Shown here in pieces: positions 34,255 through 45,036 of a stretch of DNA of 64,000 bases. The position numbers and the translations under genes are program-made. The notes under the pieces were generated by a model that worked only from the letters and a program-made list of their open reading frames with translations, made no database searches and had not been told where the DNA came from. Position 1 is the stretch's first letter. Every line of letters begins with the position of its first letter. This DNA comes from Chinchilla lanigera (Eukaryota; Chordata; Mammalia; Rodentia; Chinchillidae): NCBI RefSeq assembly GCF_000276665.1, contig NW_004955405.1, positions 16,283,684-16,347,683 on the forward strand. The letters run 5' to 3'.

Positions 34255-34328
34255 ATACACTTTTGCTATTTCTTTTTTTAATCTTTTAATGATTGTTTTA
34301 TGATTTTATTTTATCTATACTATTGGCT

Positions 34329-34394
34329 TTTTTTTTTTTAATAGTGGGAATTGAATCCAGGACCTTTATGCTGAGCTACATTCTAACCCATTTT
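34329..34394 (-). mobile_element. old ID-like SINE fragment
   Basis: 'tttttttttttaatagtggg aattgaatccaggacc' followed by 'tatgctgagctacattctaaccca' is a diverged antisense ID with the B-box and A-box regions degraded. Confidence 0.55.
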
Positions 34395-34399
34395 TAATT

Positions 34400-34533
34400 C
34401 TTTTTTTAAAATTTTGAGACAGGGTCCCAATAAGTTGTTAAGTTACCTAAGCTGGGCTCAAATTTGTGATCTTTTTGCCTCAACCTTCCAGAGCCCTGGC
34501 ATTACAGGTGTGTGTTATTACTCTGGGCATAGC
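34400..34533 (-). mobile_element. old B1-type SINE
   Basis: Antisense B1 blocks: 'ttttgagacagggtcccaat', 'aagctgggctcaaatttgtga', 'tgcctcaaccttccagagcc', 'attacaggtgtgtgttatta'. Diverged from the younger copies. Confidence 0.75.
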
Positions 34534-35112
34534 TTTTTTTATATACCTATTCTAATGATTTTCATTCATTTCCTCAAGTTTTACAGTACACATCTTTAAT
34601 TGATAACAGCTTACCTTCAAATAATGCATTATTCCATGTGATTATGAGGATTTTATGGGAATGTATTCCAAACTTCCTACCATTCTCAATACTTGAAACA
34701 GTTATTATCATGAATTTTGCTTTTACCTATGCATTGAACACCTAGAACATTGTTTCTATTATTGCATTAATTAGACAGTCACTTATCTTTTCGACTAAGT
34801 AAAATGGGGAAAATATGTATTTGCCTCCATTTATTTCATAATTAAAGTCTGCATTTCTTTGTGTAGATCCAAGATTCTGCATGGAATTATTTTTATTCTA
34901 ATAAAAGAACTTTAACTTTTTTTAGTTAGAAATGAGTATTTCACCCTTTTTTTGTCTCAACATTTTTCTGCCGCACTTTTGAAAGTTATTTTCACGGAGT
35001 ATAGATTTTCAATTGACAATTATTTTATGGTAAGTATCTTGTCATCTTGCAGCTTTTAGATTTGCATAAATTCTGATATGAAGTATGCTGTAATTCTTAC
35101 TCTTCTTCTTCT

Positions 35113-35204
35113 TTTTTTTTTTTTTTTCCTGATACCAGGACTCAAACTCATGACCACATGCTTGCCAGGCAGGTGCTGTGCCACTGAGCTAAATCCCCAG
35201 CCCC
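35113..35204 (-). mobile_element. ID-type SINE
   Basis: Antisense 'gataccaggactcaaactcatgacc...gccaggcaggtgctgtgcc actgagctaaatccccagcccc'. Flanked by 'tcttactcttcttcttct' (35095-35112) and 'tcttacccttcttcttct' (35205-35222). Confidence 0.9.
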
Positions 35205-35378
35205 TCTTACCCTTCTTCTTCTGCATGTAATATGCTCTGAATGCCCTCAATAACTTCTCTTTAATATTGGTTTTCAGTTACTTGTACATCATGTGTCTAG
35301 ACATTTTAAATATTTTTCTGCTTGGTATTCTCTGAGCTGTCTGGACCTATGTTTGATGTCTTTCTTCAATTTTGGGAA

Positions 35379-35501
35379 ATTGTTTTTTCTTTTAAAGACA
35401 GGGCCTCCCTGTATAGACTAGGCTGGTCTCAAACTCCTGGCAAGTCTCCTGTCTCAGCTTCCTGAGGGCTGGGATTATAGGCATGCACCACTGTGCCTGT
35501 A
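35379..35501 (-). mobile_element. B1-type SINE
   Basis: Antisense B1: 'aaagacagggcctccctgta', 'ctaggctggtctcaaactcc', 'tctcagcttcctgagggctg', 'ggattataggcatgcaccac'. Perfect 12 bp duplication 'caattttgggaa' at 35367-35378 and 35502-35513. Confidence 0.93.
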
Positions 35502-35966
35502 CAATTTTGGGAAGTTTTTGACTGTTGTATCTTCTCTTATTTTTCTGCTTCACTCTATATCTTCTTTTGACTCCAGTTATATAAATTTTAGTTAATTTAA
35601 TATTCTATTACAACTCTTGAATTCTCTTAAGTTTTCAAAAATTTTTTTTTTCTGCTTTGTATTCTCATTTGGGTAATTTCATGGACCTATCTTCAAGTTC
35701 ACTGATTATTTCTTCAGCTGCTTCAAGTATCCTTGATTCTTCTACTAAGGGCATATTCATCTCTGCTATCATATTTTCATTTCCATTTGATTCAGTTTTA
35801 TGGTTTTCATATCTCTGATGAAATGTCTTGTTTAAGGATGTCTACTTTTATCACAAAAACATTTAATATATTTGTCGTATTTTAGAGTCTTGGGTAACTG
35901 CAACATCTAAGCTATAGCTGATCCTTGTTAATTGCTGTATCTTTTGACAAGGAGTTCTATTTTCTT

Positions 35967-36050
35967 GTTTATTTGGTGTTGTGTATATGTTTTTGGTGTT
36001 TATTTGGTGTATATGTTTTTGGTGTTTTGGTGTTTATTTGGTGTTGTGTT
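35967..36050 (+). repeat. imperfect tandem repeat of a TTTGGTGT-type unit
   Basis: Repeated 'tttatttggtgt(tgtg)tatatgttttt ggtg' units: 'tttatttggtgttgtgtatatg', 'tttatttggtgtatatg', 'tttatttggtgttgtgtttg'. Three to four copies with internal length variation. Confidence 0.8.
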
Positions 36051-36372
36051 TGCTTGTTGGTATATGTTTGTAATATATAATATGTACACACATTTTGAGG
36101 AATTGGTACATATGTGATCATTTTGATCCCCTGTCCTCATTCTATCTTCCCCTCTCCTCCTTCTCCTAGTTCCCTTCCCCATCTTCAAAAACTCTTGCTC
36201 CCTGTTTCATACCATTTCTCCTTTTTTAAAAACCCTTCATATGTTAGGTTTCTCATATAAAAGAAACCATGTAATATTTAGCTTTCTGTCTGTTTTATTT
36301 CACTTAACCTTATAAGCTCAAGGTCCATCGTCTGGCAAATAACATGAAGTCGTTCTTCTCTATGACTGAATT

Positions 36373-36472
36373 TTTTTTTTCTTTTTTCAGTTTTTTTCCA
36401 GTACCGGGAGTCAAACTCATGACCTTGCGCTTGCCAGGCAGGTGCTGTGCCACTGAGCTAAATCCCCAGCCC
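36373..36472 (-). mobile_element. ID-type SINE
   Basis: Antisense 'ccagtaccgggagtcaaact...cttgccaggcaggtgctgtgccactgagctaaatccccagcccc'. Duplication 'ctctatgactgaatt' at 36358-36372 and 36473-36487. Confidence 0.94.
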
Positions 36473-36602
36473 CTCTATGACTGAATTAAAGTCCATTTTA
36501 TTCCACATTTTAAAATCTGTCTGTCGGTGTTCATTTAGGCTATTTCCAGAGCTTAGCTACTGTGAATTGCAGGGCTGTTAAAAATGGGTGTGCTTATATC
36601 AC

Positions 36603-36692
36603 TGTCTTAGTTACTTTCTTGTTGCTGGGACAAAATACCTGATAGAAGTTAGAAGAGGAGATATATGTATAGTGGATCTATCTATCTGTCTG

Positions 36693-36723
<31 letters not shown>

Positions 36724-37016
36724 CTATCCTGGCTTGCAGTTTGTAGAGGTTTCAGTCCATAGTTGGCTGGCTCCAAAACAAGATGGTGTGGCAGTGAGCA
36801 GAGGGTAATCCAGGCGGGAGGGAGAGAGATGGACCTTCCTAGGGCACAGCCCAGGGGCCACCTCCTCCCACTAGGCTTCACATCTCAGCATCACATTTAG
36901 TTGTCAACTCATCAGTGGACTGATCCACTGGTGAGTGTCACACCCCTGTGACCCAATCACTTCTGCCAGGCCACACTTATGAGGTTTTGGGGATGCATTA
37001 AATATAAAGCCTAGCA
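36603..37016 (-). mobile_element. solo LTR (MaLR/ERVL type) inserted in L1
   Basis: A 414 bp element, starting 'tgtcttagttactttc' and ending 'agcctagca' on the plus strand (TG...CA). It is flanked by a perfect 5 bp duplication 'atcac' (36598-36602 and 37017-37021), as expected for ERVL/MaLR. It reads in the opposite orientation to the LTR at 33884-34254 ('gtttcagtccatagttggctggctcc', 'ggtgtggcagtgag'). A (TATC)n microsatellite has grown inside it. Confidence 0.92.
36676..36728 (+). repeat. (CTAT)n microsatellite
   Basis: About 12 tetranucleotide units with a few TGTC variants, within the LTR. Confidence 0.97.
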
Positions 37017-37260
37017 ATCACTATAGTGTGATGACTTTAACTCTTTTGGGAATATACCTAGGAGAGATATAGCTGGGTCAAACTGAATTTCTGTTTTTAG
37101 TTTTGAGGGATCTCTATATTGATTTCCATAGTGGCTGTACGAGTTTACATTTGTACCATTCAAATCCTCACTTACACACTCTTCAAATTGATTGACCACC
37201 TCAATAATTGTTTCACACAGCTTCCTGTCTCTAATTTAATCATTTTGACTATTGTTTTTT

Positions 37261-37619
37261 TCTTTTAACTCTTTTCTGGAAATTAATCTACTTCAGCATC
37301 TATGAGATCTGTTCAGGATAGTCATGAATTTTTAGAGGCATATTGTTGCCTTGTTTTCTCATTATTACTGTGTTTTTGTGTTGAATGTTGTAGATACACT
37401 GGTATAGAAAGGTATGCAACTATAGTAAAGATATACTTAGTAAGTGGATTTCTCCCTGTGATGTGCCCTTGGCTTTGAGAATGATTCAGTGTGCTGATAC
37501 CTATTCAGCATATGCAGAATACTAGGCTGTGTCCCTAGTACTGCCACTGCAGGAAGAAAACAATCATAGATCAACACACATCAAACTTAATTAAGCAGTT
37601 TCCAACTTTTTCCACAGCC
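37261..37619. other. probable continuation of ancient antisense L1
   Basis: 'tctacttcagcatctatgagatctgttcagga' and 'gaatttttagaggcatattgttgccttgttttctc' look like L1 5' region in antisense, but I cannot place it firmly. Confidence 0.35.
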
Positions 37620-38240
37620 TAGAAAGACAGAGGAAGGGAATAGTATTGCTAAAGACTAGGCCGGGAATTAGGAGAAAGAAAAGAGGCCAAAATGAAAGAA
37701 ACAAAAACCAAACAACAACAAAATGAAAAAAAGAGGAAAAAAAAGGAAAAGGAAAAACCCTCACAGAAACAAAAAAGAAGATAAGAAAGGAGAAAATATG
37801 TTTTGATCATACTATTTTTATGTCCAGAAAATGGTTAGGAGGGTTTTATGAGTAGCAAGAAGAAAAGGGAAAGAAATATAAATTGAGAAGCTAACCACGT
37901 ATTATCAGGCAATTGAGCCCTTGTTCAGAAAGATCTCTACTATTTTGTTCTTTCTGGGGAAGCAAAGGAGAAGAGCATATAGTAAGCTAGAGAAATGAAA
38001 CATTAATGATATTCAAATGAATACTGTTAGTTTGTATTAATTAGTAGTATTCCTAGTCATTAGTACTAATAGTAATTAATTAATAGGATTAATAGCATAT
38101 ACACTGAAAGGAGCAGAAAGAATACAAAGTGAAAAAAAGGAAAAAATCACGAATGAAAGAAAATATAAAAGGCTACAGGAGGGGTATAGGGAATGTGAGA
38201 GAGGGCGGGGAGAAGAGCTGGCGGGGAGAGAAGAGGTACG
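37620..38240 (+). repeat. purine-rich tract
   Basis: Long runs of A/G: 'gaaagacagaggaagggaa', 'ggagaaagaaaagaggcc', 'aaaaaaagaggaaaaaaaagg', 'aagaagataagaaaggagaa', ending 'gagagggcggggagaagagc'. Possibly part of an L1 polypurine or 5' region; no gene. Confidence 0.6.
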
Positions 38241-38381
38241 GAGATGGTATCCAGCTGCTGAAGTGGGTGTGAAAGTTAAATATCCTTAAGAAGTAAACTT
38301 TGATATGGGAATCTATGACTAAACAATTTACAGTATTATGTTACTGAAGCAGGAAACTAATAAAAGTAGCTATATCCTGAT

Positions 38382-38422
38382 ATATATGTATGTATATATA
38401 TATAATATATATATATATATCA
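38382..38422. repeat. (TA)n-rich microsatellite
   Basis: 'tatatatgtatgtatatatatataatatatatatatatat' is a near-pure TA run. Confidence 0.9.
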
Positions 38423-38549
38423 ACTTACCCAATTATTCTTAATAAAATACTGATATGTAAGTAAGAAAAGAAAGGAAAAAATTGAAAAGCATGCACATAT
38501 CTAAGGAAAATAAATAAACAACTGAAAAAGGAAAGAAAAAGAAGATTGT

Positions 38550-40560
38550 CCTGCTCTGCTGCTGAGGATTAACGTCCCTGAGCAGATCGTCTGTGCTGCT
38601 GTCTCCAGGCCACCAGTGCAAGCACCTCTAGTGCTATTAGGGACCATGGAGAGGGGTGGGAGCCTTGTCTTCAGCATTTCAGCTTAGGGGTCCTGACCTA
38701 CACCTCTCCAGCCAACACAGCCACTCCCGCCAGCTCTGTTCTCTTTCCCCTGCTGGTCTGTGTTGGTGTTCCAGGCTATGTGCTTGCCACAGCCCGCAAG
38801 ACAAGTTTCACCCCTTCTACCTCTCACTGGTGTGTGTCGGATCCTCTGGATCGATTTTGCCAGTCTCCCTCCAGCCTGCAATCTCAGGGGCACCTGGGGG
38901 TCATGAATGAGGCAGCCCCACAGTAATCCGAGTTTTATTTTTATTTTTATTTTTTTCTTCACTCATGCTTGCACAAGCCAGCTGCCTTGATTCTCTATGG
39001 TGGGAACCCATCTTGCAGTTCCCACCATAGCTGGCACTGACGGAGTGCTGGGAGGAGGGGAACACAAGCAGAAGCCTGAGCCAGGACCTTTGGGACTGTC
39101 TCTAAGCACTCCCAGTGTTTATCACATCTCCCTCTGCTGCTGTCTTCCGTCTTCCTCTGGGACACAGCTTGAGTGCCCTGTGTGTTGGAGACAGAAGCCC
39201 AAGCCCGGGCTGGCTGGGTGGGTCACTGATTGTGACTTCTAGTCCCACCTCCGTCCTCCATAGTTTCAAGTTTTGTGCTTGCTACAGCCAGCATGACAGA
39301 TGCCCAGAGGGTGTACCCTCCGCGTGCAAATATTTTGTCCCCTGGTCCTGCGTCCCAGTGGGAATGTCTCAGGGATCGGCCTGTAGTGTGGTTGATAGTG
39401 GCTAGGGTGAGGACTAAATTGACTTCCTCCTCCAGACACTTTTACCCTTAGCGTATTTTGACATCTTACAAATGGCACAGTCTGCTGGTCTGCAGTGGGG
39501 GCAGTGCCAAGGTAGTGTGGTAGGTTTGGTTCTTGTTCTGGCTTCCCCTAGTTCGGTCTCCCATGCGCTTGCTACCTTTTCTAGATTACAGTCACATGGG
39601 GGTTTTTGTTACCTTCCTGTGCAGCTGTACAATCACTGCATTCACCTGGGTGAATGCCTTGGACCGAGAGTGTTATTTCCTCTAGACCACAATGATGGAA
39701 TCATCTGTGTGTTGTAATTTTGTTTGAATGTTAGACATTTAATGCAGAAGAGATGAATAATATTCATAGGTGCAAATTTCAAACTTTTCTTTGGCTAGAT
39801 TATAATATGAGGGTAATCTAATCACCCTAATCAGGAGTTGAAGTGGCCATGGTTTTGTTGCCTTTATGACCCTTAACACTCCATAAGTTTTAAATTCATT
39901 GTCCTTAGATTGCTGGCTGGTTTGTTGGAGAATTTTTATCTGTAAGTGCTTTGTTCCACTTTCAGCCTTCCTTTTGTGCCAGTGCCTCAGATGGGGTCTT
40001 TTTCAAGCTCTAGCCCTCTCCTAGCAGCAGTCTGCCATAGCCTGTTACTCTGTGCTTGTTAGTTTGAGTGTACTGGTGGTCAGTCTTTGTTGGACTAGTT
40101 CAGCTTTAATTACAGGAGGTACTATGTCTCTGAGCTCTGGGGATGGGACCTTTTCAATGATTTCTCCAGTTCCCCAGTTGTAGGAAACCAGTAATCATCT
40201 GATCTCAAGATGACTTTCAGTCCTTCCTGGAGGAGAAGCACTTTTTAAAAAAATTCTTTTTCTTTAGCTGCAGTAGGTCTTGGCTTTTTGCCCTCCAGTA
40301 AAAAGGCTTGTTGTATCCTTCTTCATCAGTTTAAGGTTTGTGTTGCTTAAGGGATCTAGAGAACAGAATCCAGGTGCAGCTCTGCAGTTCTGTAGCACTG
40401 AATATTACAACATGCTCTCAGGCCTTCTTTATAAGAAGGACTTTCTCTCAACTCTTTGCTTGCCCAGACTTTTCCTGTGACTACCTGGGAAAGCCCATAC
40501 GGTGGGTGCAAATTCCCTTTGTGTTTGTAGCTCCTTGAGTTTCTAATCACTCCTATTAAG
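38550..40560 (-). repeat. GC-richer block, possibly an L1 5' UTR / ORF1 relic in antisense
   Basis: The GC content rises well above the surrounding DNA. Similar sub-blocks recur about 490 bp apart ('tgtgcttgccacagcccgcaagacaag' region at 38779 and 'tgtgcttgctacagccagcatgacag' at 39274), as in repeated L1 promoter units. Several 66-96 codon ORFs run on both strands, but none has domain-like features. Flanking L1 relics are all in minus orientation, consistent with one old L1 running from about 40.5 kb down to 33 kb. The assignment is an inference. Confidence 0.4.
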
Positions 40561-41048
40561 CAATGTTGGAGTTTAGTAATTTTTAAAAAGTGTTTAGTTG
40601 ATTTTTCTCATTCTCGTATTTTCCCCACTATCTTCACCTGGCAAGCAAATGCTTATACTTGTTACTTTCTATATGTCTTTAGATTCTGTCTTTTCTTTTT
40701 TTTTTTTTTTTTTACCTTGAGACCTTACATACTTGATGAAAATTGTGATTGTTCCAGATAACATGGTTTTTTTTTTAACACGTGGGAGAAGTACACTTTC
40801 CAGATTTCTAAACGGGAAGTACAAGCCTGAACTCAAGTCATTTTCAATTAGTATTATACAAGAAAAGTTTTGTGTTATATTCATTTGGCTTTGGAAAGGT
40901 TTCATTTTGCCAAACCATGCTAGCATTGACTTAAATATTGCTTGCTTTTATATCATATACAATGATGATCATATCCTATATGATAAATAATACAGCATCA
41001 CATGTAATAAATATACAAGTATAATTAGGGGTACTTGTACTATAAAGA
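40561..41048. other. unique DNA with poly(T) runs
   Basis: A T-run at 40694-40713 and one at 40767-40777. No SINE body beside them, no gene. Confidence 0.45.
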
Positions 41049-41118
41049 TCATTGGTTTTGGAATCAGATAGACCTGGGTTTGAGCAGTGCTCATATTCTT
41101 GCTATGTTACTCAGGATG

Positions 41119-41166
<48 letters not shown>

Positions 41167-41275
41167 AAGTTCGTTTACTCATCTGTGAAATGGAAAGAAA
41201 AGTAACTACATAATAGGGTGCTCACCAGGACAATACAGAGGTTGATATATAACTGTGAACGTTTGTGACTATTCT
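41049..41275 (+). repeat. MIR SINE, split by a (TC)n microsatellite
   Basis: MIR blocks: 'tttggaatcagatagacctgggtttgag', 'tcttgctatgttactcagg', [TC run], 'tttactcatctgtgaaatgg', 'gtaactacataatagggtg'. The order is that of MIR. Confidence 0.88.
41121..41164 (+). repeat. (TC)n microsatellite
   Basis: About 21 uninterrupted TC dinucleotides, in place of the MIR pyrimidine-rich centre. Confidence 0.97.
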
Positions 41276-41499
41276 ATGAGGTATCTGGGAGTTGCCCTGA
41301 AGAACTGATAAGGCAAAGCTCCAAACCCAGGAGTCTAAATATGGGACATCTGTTATCAAGCTTATCCTTGAGAAAGTGGGATGGTTCTATACTGGAGACT
41401 GAGGTGTCCCACATAGTAATCATTGTAGAGTGGGTAGTTTCATCTGTCAGACTTGGAAGGACAAGTTTTCAGCAAGAACACCGTGTGGCAGTTAAGAGC

Positions 41500-41725
41500 A
41501 ATATTAATAGCTGACATTTACTGTGCAGTTACTATGTACTACACTGTTCTAAACTCTTCACTTGAATTAACTCATTAAATTCTCACTATATTTTATACAA
41601 ATGAAGCCACTGAAGCCAGGAGAGGTAGTAAATTACCCAGTCCAGAAAGTTAACTCAGATTCAGACATAAATTCAGAACCAGAATTCAAATGTAGGCAGC
41701 TTTTCTGGAGACCTTATTATTAGCC
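41500..41725 (+). repeat. MIR SINE
   Basis: 'tagctgacatttactgtgcagttactatgtactacactgttctaaactcttcac', 'ttaactcattaaattctcac', 'atacaaatgaagccactgaagcc', 'ggtagtaaattacccagtcc', 'accagaattcaaatgtaggcag': full MIR order. Confidence 0.9.
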
Positions 41726-43189
41726 ACCACATATGTAGACATAAGTGATTGTTCCAAAAGTGAAGAGAAGGCAGACAGGTGACCCTCCATGGTTTTGACT
41801 AACTCATTAAGAAACTCAGGTGACCCTCATGAGAAGAGACTTAAGTAAATTGTTTAGGTGATAGACATTCAGCTTCCTGCCGTGGGTAAAGATAACCAAA
41901 TGTAAGGTCACTATTTGTCAGTCTGAGTCCATTCAGATTGAAATCTACAGATGAAAGACTAAAATGTTAGTTTCCATGCCGCTTGAGGTCTCTGTCTCTT
42001 GGGAATGTACATGTTGACATAGAACTAACAGCAAGCACAGCTGAAATAGGGCCTCCTAAAATTCCAAGTGATAGCCTATTGTCCTTGCCTTTTCTGTATA
42101 CTGAAAGAGAATTCCATAACTATCAATATATCCTGCATAAAGTAGAGTCTGCTGAACATTGTCAATGAATGACTAAGATCAGAGGCAGACCCAGAAGCCG
42201 AGCATCATCATCTTGCTCCACAAAGCAACAGAAATTAATAATAAGTACTTTTTCACAATTAAGATTTTTAAAAGGAAAAATCTAAAAAGCATATTACAGA
42301 CCTTTAGAAAAAATAGTAAGTATAATATTGCAAAGGCAAAACTTGTTTGAGCCTTTTGTAGCTCAATGTTATTTTATCATTACATAATTATACTTTATTT
42401 TGGAAACTATAAGTTTTTCAAGTTTTTTTTTATCAGTGAACCAACTCCTCATAATCTCGCTTTGTAACAATCACCATTGTTATTCAAGAACTTCAGATTT
42501 TTCTGTATTCATCTATCACTAAATCTACATTTATATCTGCATAATCTTCCACAGCTAGCTATTTTACTAGATCACAGAAGTGACATCATATTGTGTATAT
42601 TTTATGATGTGTTCTTATATGTAAAGTTTTATAGAAACATTTCTCTGCTGTAGCAGTAATAGCGAGGGGAGTTATAAAGATTTGAGCTCCCCTTTCACAG
42701 GGAAGAGGTGCTGTTATGAGCAGTCTTTCAGCCAGGGATGGCATTTCACAGCCTCTTGCAGCTTTGTGAGGCATGTTACTGCTTTTGGTGAGGTGTAATC
42801 GGAACTGAAGTGATGTGCTATTTTTGGCCAAGGAGAGAAAGTATCTGTGTGAATTTCCCATGCTTCCATTCACTTCTAGAATAAATGAGGAGGCCACTTT
42901 TGAACTTTTCCCTTGGCCTGACAAAACTTGACCTCTTGGCAGCCTAATGTTTCCCAGAGAATAAAACACATGGAGCAGAACCACCTCAGCCTTCCCCTAG
43001 TGTGAAGCTACCTGATGAAGCAAAGGTGCTCCAAGTGAGTTGCAAACTTGTGGCTGAGAAATTACATTTTTAAATTATATTCTGTGTGCCTCATGGAAGC
43101 TGATGTGTTCAAACTACATATAATTAAACCTGGAAAAACAAATGTGTTACCAAAACAATTTGGATTTCCTTCTGAAAGACAGGCCAACT
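41726..43189. other. unique DNA; unclassified conserved-looking block at 42640-43010
   Basis: A 132-codon minus-strand ORF covers 42586-42984. Its strand shows no start context or splice signals that I trust. The plus strand holds phrases such as 'agagaataaaacacatggagcagaaccacctcag' that suggest an ancient repeat (DNA transposon or LTR), but I cannot name it. Confidence 0.35.
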
Positions 43190-43335
43190 GATATCCCATT
43201 ATGTATACACTATGATTTCTTTATCTGCCCATTTGTCAATGAATACTTTGCTTTCATAACTTGAAGTATGAATAATGTTACAATGAACATAGGGCTGTGG
43301 ATATCTGTATAAGGTGATGATTTCATTCCCCATAT
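43190..43335 (-). mobile_element. LINE-1 fragment, inverted part of a second twin-primed L1
   Basis: Antisense ORF2 3' blocks: 'cccattatgtatacactatgatttctttatctgcccatttgtcaatgaa', 'ttgaagtatgaataatgttacaatgaacatagggctgtgg'. It abuts a plus-strand segment that is the next part of the same L1 region. Confidence 0.72.
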
Positions 43336-43715
43336 ATCTGGCACAGAGAGAAAAATACTGCCTGGCTTCATTTACATGTGGGATCTAGACAAAGAAATAA
43401 ATGAATACATAAAAGAGGAGAATGGTGGTAGATGTAGTTTAAAGGATACAAAATTGCAGTTACATACGATGAATAAATCTGGATATCTAATGTATAAGAG
43501 GAAGACCATGATTAATAATATTGTATACTGGAAATTTGCCAAGAGAGTAGATTTTAGGTACTCATACCACAAGAAAGAAAGGGGGAGAGGAAAGATAATA
43601 ATATGAGATGATGAGTATGCTAATTCACCTGACTGTACTAATTATTTCATATATTTCAAAACACCTGGGTACTTTAAATACATGAGCTGTATTAAAAATA
43701 TAGTGTTCAAATAAA
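43336..43715 (+). mobile_element. LINE-1 (L1MA-like) 3' end, direct part
   Basis: Plus-strand L1: 'tctggcacagagagaaaaatactg', 'ttacatgtgggatctagacaaagaa', 'ggaaatttgccaagagagtag', 'tttaggtactcatacc', 'gagatgatgagtatgctaattc'. These are the ORF2 C-terminus/3' UTR blocks of mammalian L1M. Confidence 0.85.
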
Positions 43716-43734
43716 AACTTTATTACAGTAAAAG

Positions 43735-44290
43735 ATAAGTTGCCATTAATCCCCCTCAAAATTCACTTTAAGAACAATTATACTTTCTTTCTTTCTTCTT
43801 TGTTTCTTTGTTTCTTTCCTTCTTTCCTTCCTTTCTTTTTTTTTTTTTTTGAGACAAGGTCTCACTATGTAGTGCAGGGTGGCCTTAAATTTGCTTATCT
43901 AGCCTAGTCTGGTCTCAAACTCACTATGATCCTCCTGCTTCAGCATCCTGAGTACTGGGATTACAGGCATGAGACACCATGCCTGACTTCTTGTCACTTC
44001 TAAAGCACTCTGGAAGTCCTTTCTTATGAGTGTCCTTAGCTGCAGTGTTGTGACTGCCTCAGTGTCCTGAATGGATTCAAAATGTTTGCTTTTCATGGTT
44101 AGTTTGACTTTGGAGAAGTCAGAAGTCACATGATGCCAGATCTGGGACTAAAGTGGATAAGGGCACACCATAGAGTATTTTACAAGCCTGCCTTTCTGTT
44201 AAATGGCATTCAGCAACAGCATTCACCATATTTTTTATTATACCTTGTAAAGCTACTCATGAAAGAGGACTGCCAGAATCAGATCATGGA
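43735..44290 (-). pseudogene. Tc1/mariner transposase relic, interrupted by a B1
   Basis: Minus-strand frame has a mariner-transposase-like C-terminal signature (KLTMKSKHFESIQDTEAV followed by LRTLIRKDFQSALEV). The block order also matches the copy at 52331-52872. The C-terminal part is cut by a B1 at 43787-43989. No TIR found at either end. Inactive. Confidence 0.75.
43787..43989 (-). mobile_element. B1-type SINE with pyrimidine-rich tail
   Basis: Antisense B1: 'gagacaaggtctcactatgtag', 'tctagcctagtctggtctcaaactc', 'cctgcttcagcatcctgagta', 'gggattacaggcatgagacacc'. The (TTTC)n/T tract at 43787-43851 is its A tail. Confidence 0.9.
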
Positions 44291-45036
44291 CAAAAGCTAA
44301 CAATTTTTTTTGTTGGAAGAAGAATTCACTTTCTTTTCTCACCCAACACTGAGAAGTATATGGATGATCCTCAATTTATGATTGTGTAAATCCCTGATAG
44401 ACCTATAAATTGAAAATATTGTATAAAATACATTTAATATATGTAAATTACTACACACTGTAACTTAGCCTAGTCAATTTAAATATTCTCAGAATATTTA
44501 CAGTAGCCCACAGTTGAGCAAAGTCATCTAACACAAAGCCTATTTTATAATAAAGTATTGACTTGCTCATGTAACTTATTGAACATTGTCGTGAAAGTAA
44601 AAGCAAAATTGTTGTGTAGGTAGCAATTGTGTGAGAGACACAGGTGTTGGTTGCTTACCTGTGATCACAAGGCTGAGTGGGAGCATGATTAGCCTGAAAA
44701 ATATCAAAATTCAAAGTGCAGTTTCTACTGGGTTTGCATTGCCTTTGCACCACCATAAAATAGAGCCATTATAAATCAGAGACTCACCTGTACTCTGCAT
44801 TTGAACACAGCCATATGACTTGTTTTGGAAAATGGTACATTAGTAACCACTGTGTAAATAAATGCTTTGAGTTGTGGTTCTTTCTTTCTTGTGTTCCTGT
44901 TTTTGTTAGGAGAAGAATAAGCCTCACATAACCCACCGGGCTTGGGGAAGGATAAGAAATGTGTAGAGGAAAACTACCCCAAGAACTGCTACCTGACACA
45001 AAGCTACCACAGATTCCCCCTAAAATAGTGAGTGTA
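44291..45036. other. unique DNA
   Basis: No repeat recognised. Nothing coding recognised. Sequence at 44340-44720 is AT-rich. Confidence 0.4.

Larger units (their letters stand above)
34930..36000 (-). mobile_element. ancient LINE-1 5' region relic, antisense
   Basis: The plus strand carries antisense L1 blocks: 'gaaagttattttcacggagtatagatttt', 'tatgctgtaattcttac', 'gctctgaatg..tggttttcagttac', 'tttcttcaattttgggaa', 'tcttctttgactccagttatat'-like, 'ttcaagttcactgattatttcttc'. It is broken by an ID (35113-35204) and a B1 (35379-35501). No open frame. Confidence 0.65.
36051..37260 (-). mobile_element. LINE-1 relic (ORF2 3' end and 3' UTR), interrupted
   Basis: Antisense L1 blocks: 'ttatttcacttaaccttataagctcaaggtccatc', 'atgactgaattaaagtccattttattcc', 'ggctatttccagagcttagctactgtgaattgc', and beyond the LTR, 'cctaggagagatatagctgggtcaa', 'tgatttccatagtggctgtacgagtttacatttg'. 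An ID (36373-36472) and an LTR (36603-37016) are inserted. The L1 halves join perfectly in L1 order across both. Confidence 0.82.

Noticed and set aside
38656..39717. Cluster of 66-96 codon ORFs on both strands
   Set aside because: They follow from the higher GC of this block; overlapping on both strands and with no motif.
42586..42984. 132-codon minus-strand ORF
   Set aside because: No splice context that I trust; plus-strand phrases hint at an old repeat. Not called as a gene.
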